Assembly (NCBI GenBank): GCA_043775925.1
Contig: JAYVRW010000153.1
Coordinates: forward strand, 1 to 21,733
Reading direction: 5' to 3'
Length of the DNA stretch: 21,733 nucleotides
Source of the DNA: JAFDVL01 sp043775925
GTDB lineage: Bacteria; Acidobacteriota; Blastocatellia; RBC074
In this document: positions 21,490-21,733 of the stretch, in pieces
Layout: each line of letters begins with the position of its first letter
Position numbering within the stretch: position 1 is the first letter of the stretch
Notes under the pieces: model-generated
The model's input: the letters and a program-made list of their open reading frames with translations, nothing else
The model's database searches: none
Told to the model about the DNA's origin: nothing
Made by a program: the position numbers and the translations under genes

Positions 21490-21733
21490 ATGATTAAATT
21501 TGGCACCGACGGATGGCGTGCAAAAATCGCCGATAAATACACTTTCGCTAACGTAGAAATCGTCACGCAAGCGGTCGCGGACTACATCAAAACACAAAAT
21601 ATGACCGGAACGCCGTACGTCATTGTCGGCTATGATCGGCGTTTTTTGTCGGAGCAATTCGCGGCGCGGACGGCTGAAGTTTTTGCGGGGAATGGCTTCA
21701 TCGTAGACCTTTTCGACACCGATGTTCCGACTC
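21490..21733 (+). CDS. Phosphoglucomutase/phosphomannomutase, N-terminal part
   Basis: The first 81 codons of an alpha-D-phosphohexomutase, cut by the window end. MIKFGTDGWRAKIADKYTFANV is the characteristic N-terminus of this family (GTDGWR binding loop), followed by IVGYDRRFLSEQFA and AEVFAGNGF of domain 1. The phosphoserine loop would lie just beyond the window. The enzyme interconverts hexose-6-phosphate and hexose-1-phosphate, the substrate of the upstream nucleotidyltransferase; such pairs are often neighbours and in some bacteria fused. No Shine-Dalgarno sequence is obvious, since the leader is repeat DNA. Confidence 0.9.
   Translation, partial: MIKFGTDGWRAKIADKYTFANVEIVTQAVADYIKTQNMTGTPYVIVGYDRRFLSEQFAARTAEVFAGNGFIVDLFDTDVPT

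Overview
The window is a bacterial chromosomal segment of moderate GC with dense, mostly housekeeping and envelope genes. The class A penicillin-binding protein with a cysteine-paired C-terminal tail, the MARVYEAM-type start of a BY-kinase-like protein, the small membrane protein plus winged-helix pair, and the crowding of intergenic inverted repeats together suggest an Acidobacteriota genome, perhaps class Blastocatellia. That placement is inference; no rRNA or other phylogenetic marker is present.

Layout. Bases 1-504 (+) are the 3' end of an AT-richer Asp-box (BNR-like) propeller gene, convergent with a long minus-strand block (519-8471). The block holds a DUF4173-type membrane protein, a YjbQ/UPF0047 protein, a small membrane protein, undecaprenyl diphosphate synthase (uppS), a translationally coupled six-TM membrane protein and winged-helix regulator behind a near-consensus promoter and palindromic operator, an RsuA/RluB-type pseudouridine synthase, an SMP-30/gluconolactonase enzyme and a fatty acid hydroxylase-family membrane protein. 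A bifunctional penicillin-binding protein (8676-11294, +) converges on an SDR dehydrogenase (-), followed by a membrane protein and a Nudix hydrolase (-). Diverging from these are a Smr-domain protein, a PruA/RocA-type 1-pyrroline-5-carboxylate dehydrogenase and a secreted redoxin/TlpA-like double-domain protein (+). A BY-kinase-like pseudoenzyme, larE and a TIG-plus-propeller protein lie on the minus strand. The right end carries a sugar-nucleotide pyrophosphorylase and the start of a phosphohexomutase (+).

Functional threads. UppS makes the lipid carrier, the penicillin-binding protein polymerises and cross-links peptidoglycan, and the nucleotidyltransferase/phosphohexomutase pair supplies activated sugars, so cell-envelope synthesis recurs. 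The other genes are general metabolism or RNA modification. No transposase, integrase, CRISPR array, tRNA or rRNA was recognised.

The strongest unexplained signal is between the genes. Most larger gaps carry a long inverted repeat, from at least eight sequence families, several with nested palindromes or an 8-9 base internal rhythm. One family supplies the apparent N-terminus MPLLTRGLL of two over-extended reading frames, and another supplies the C-terminus and stop of the hydroxylase. The most system-like gene group is the membrane protein/winged-helix cassette with its operator (4302-5354). The most unusual protein is the BY-kinase homologue that has lost its nucleotide-binding motifs.
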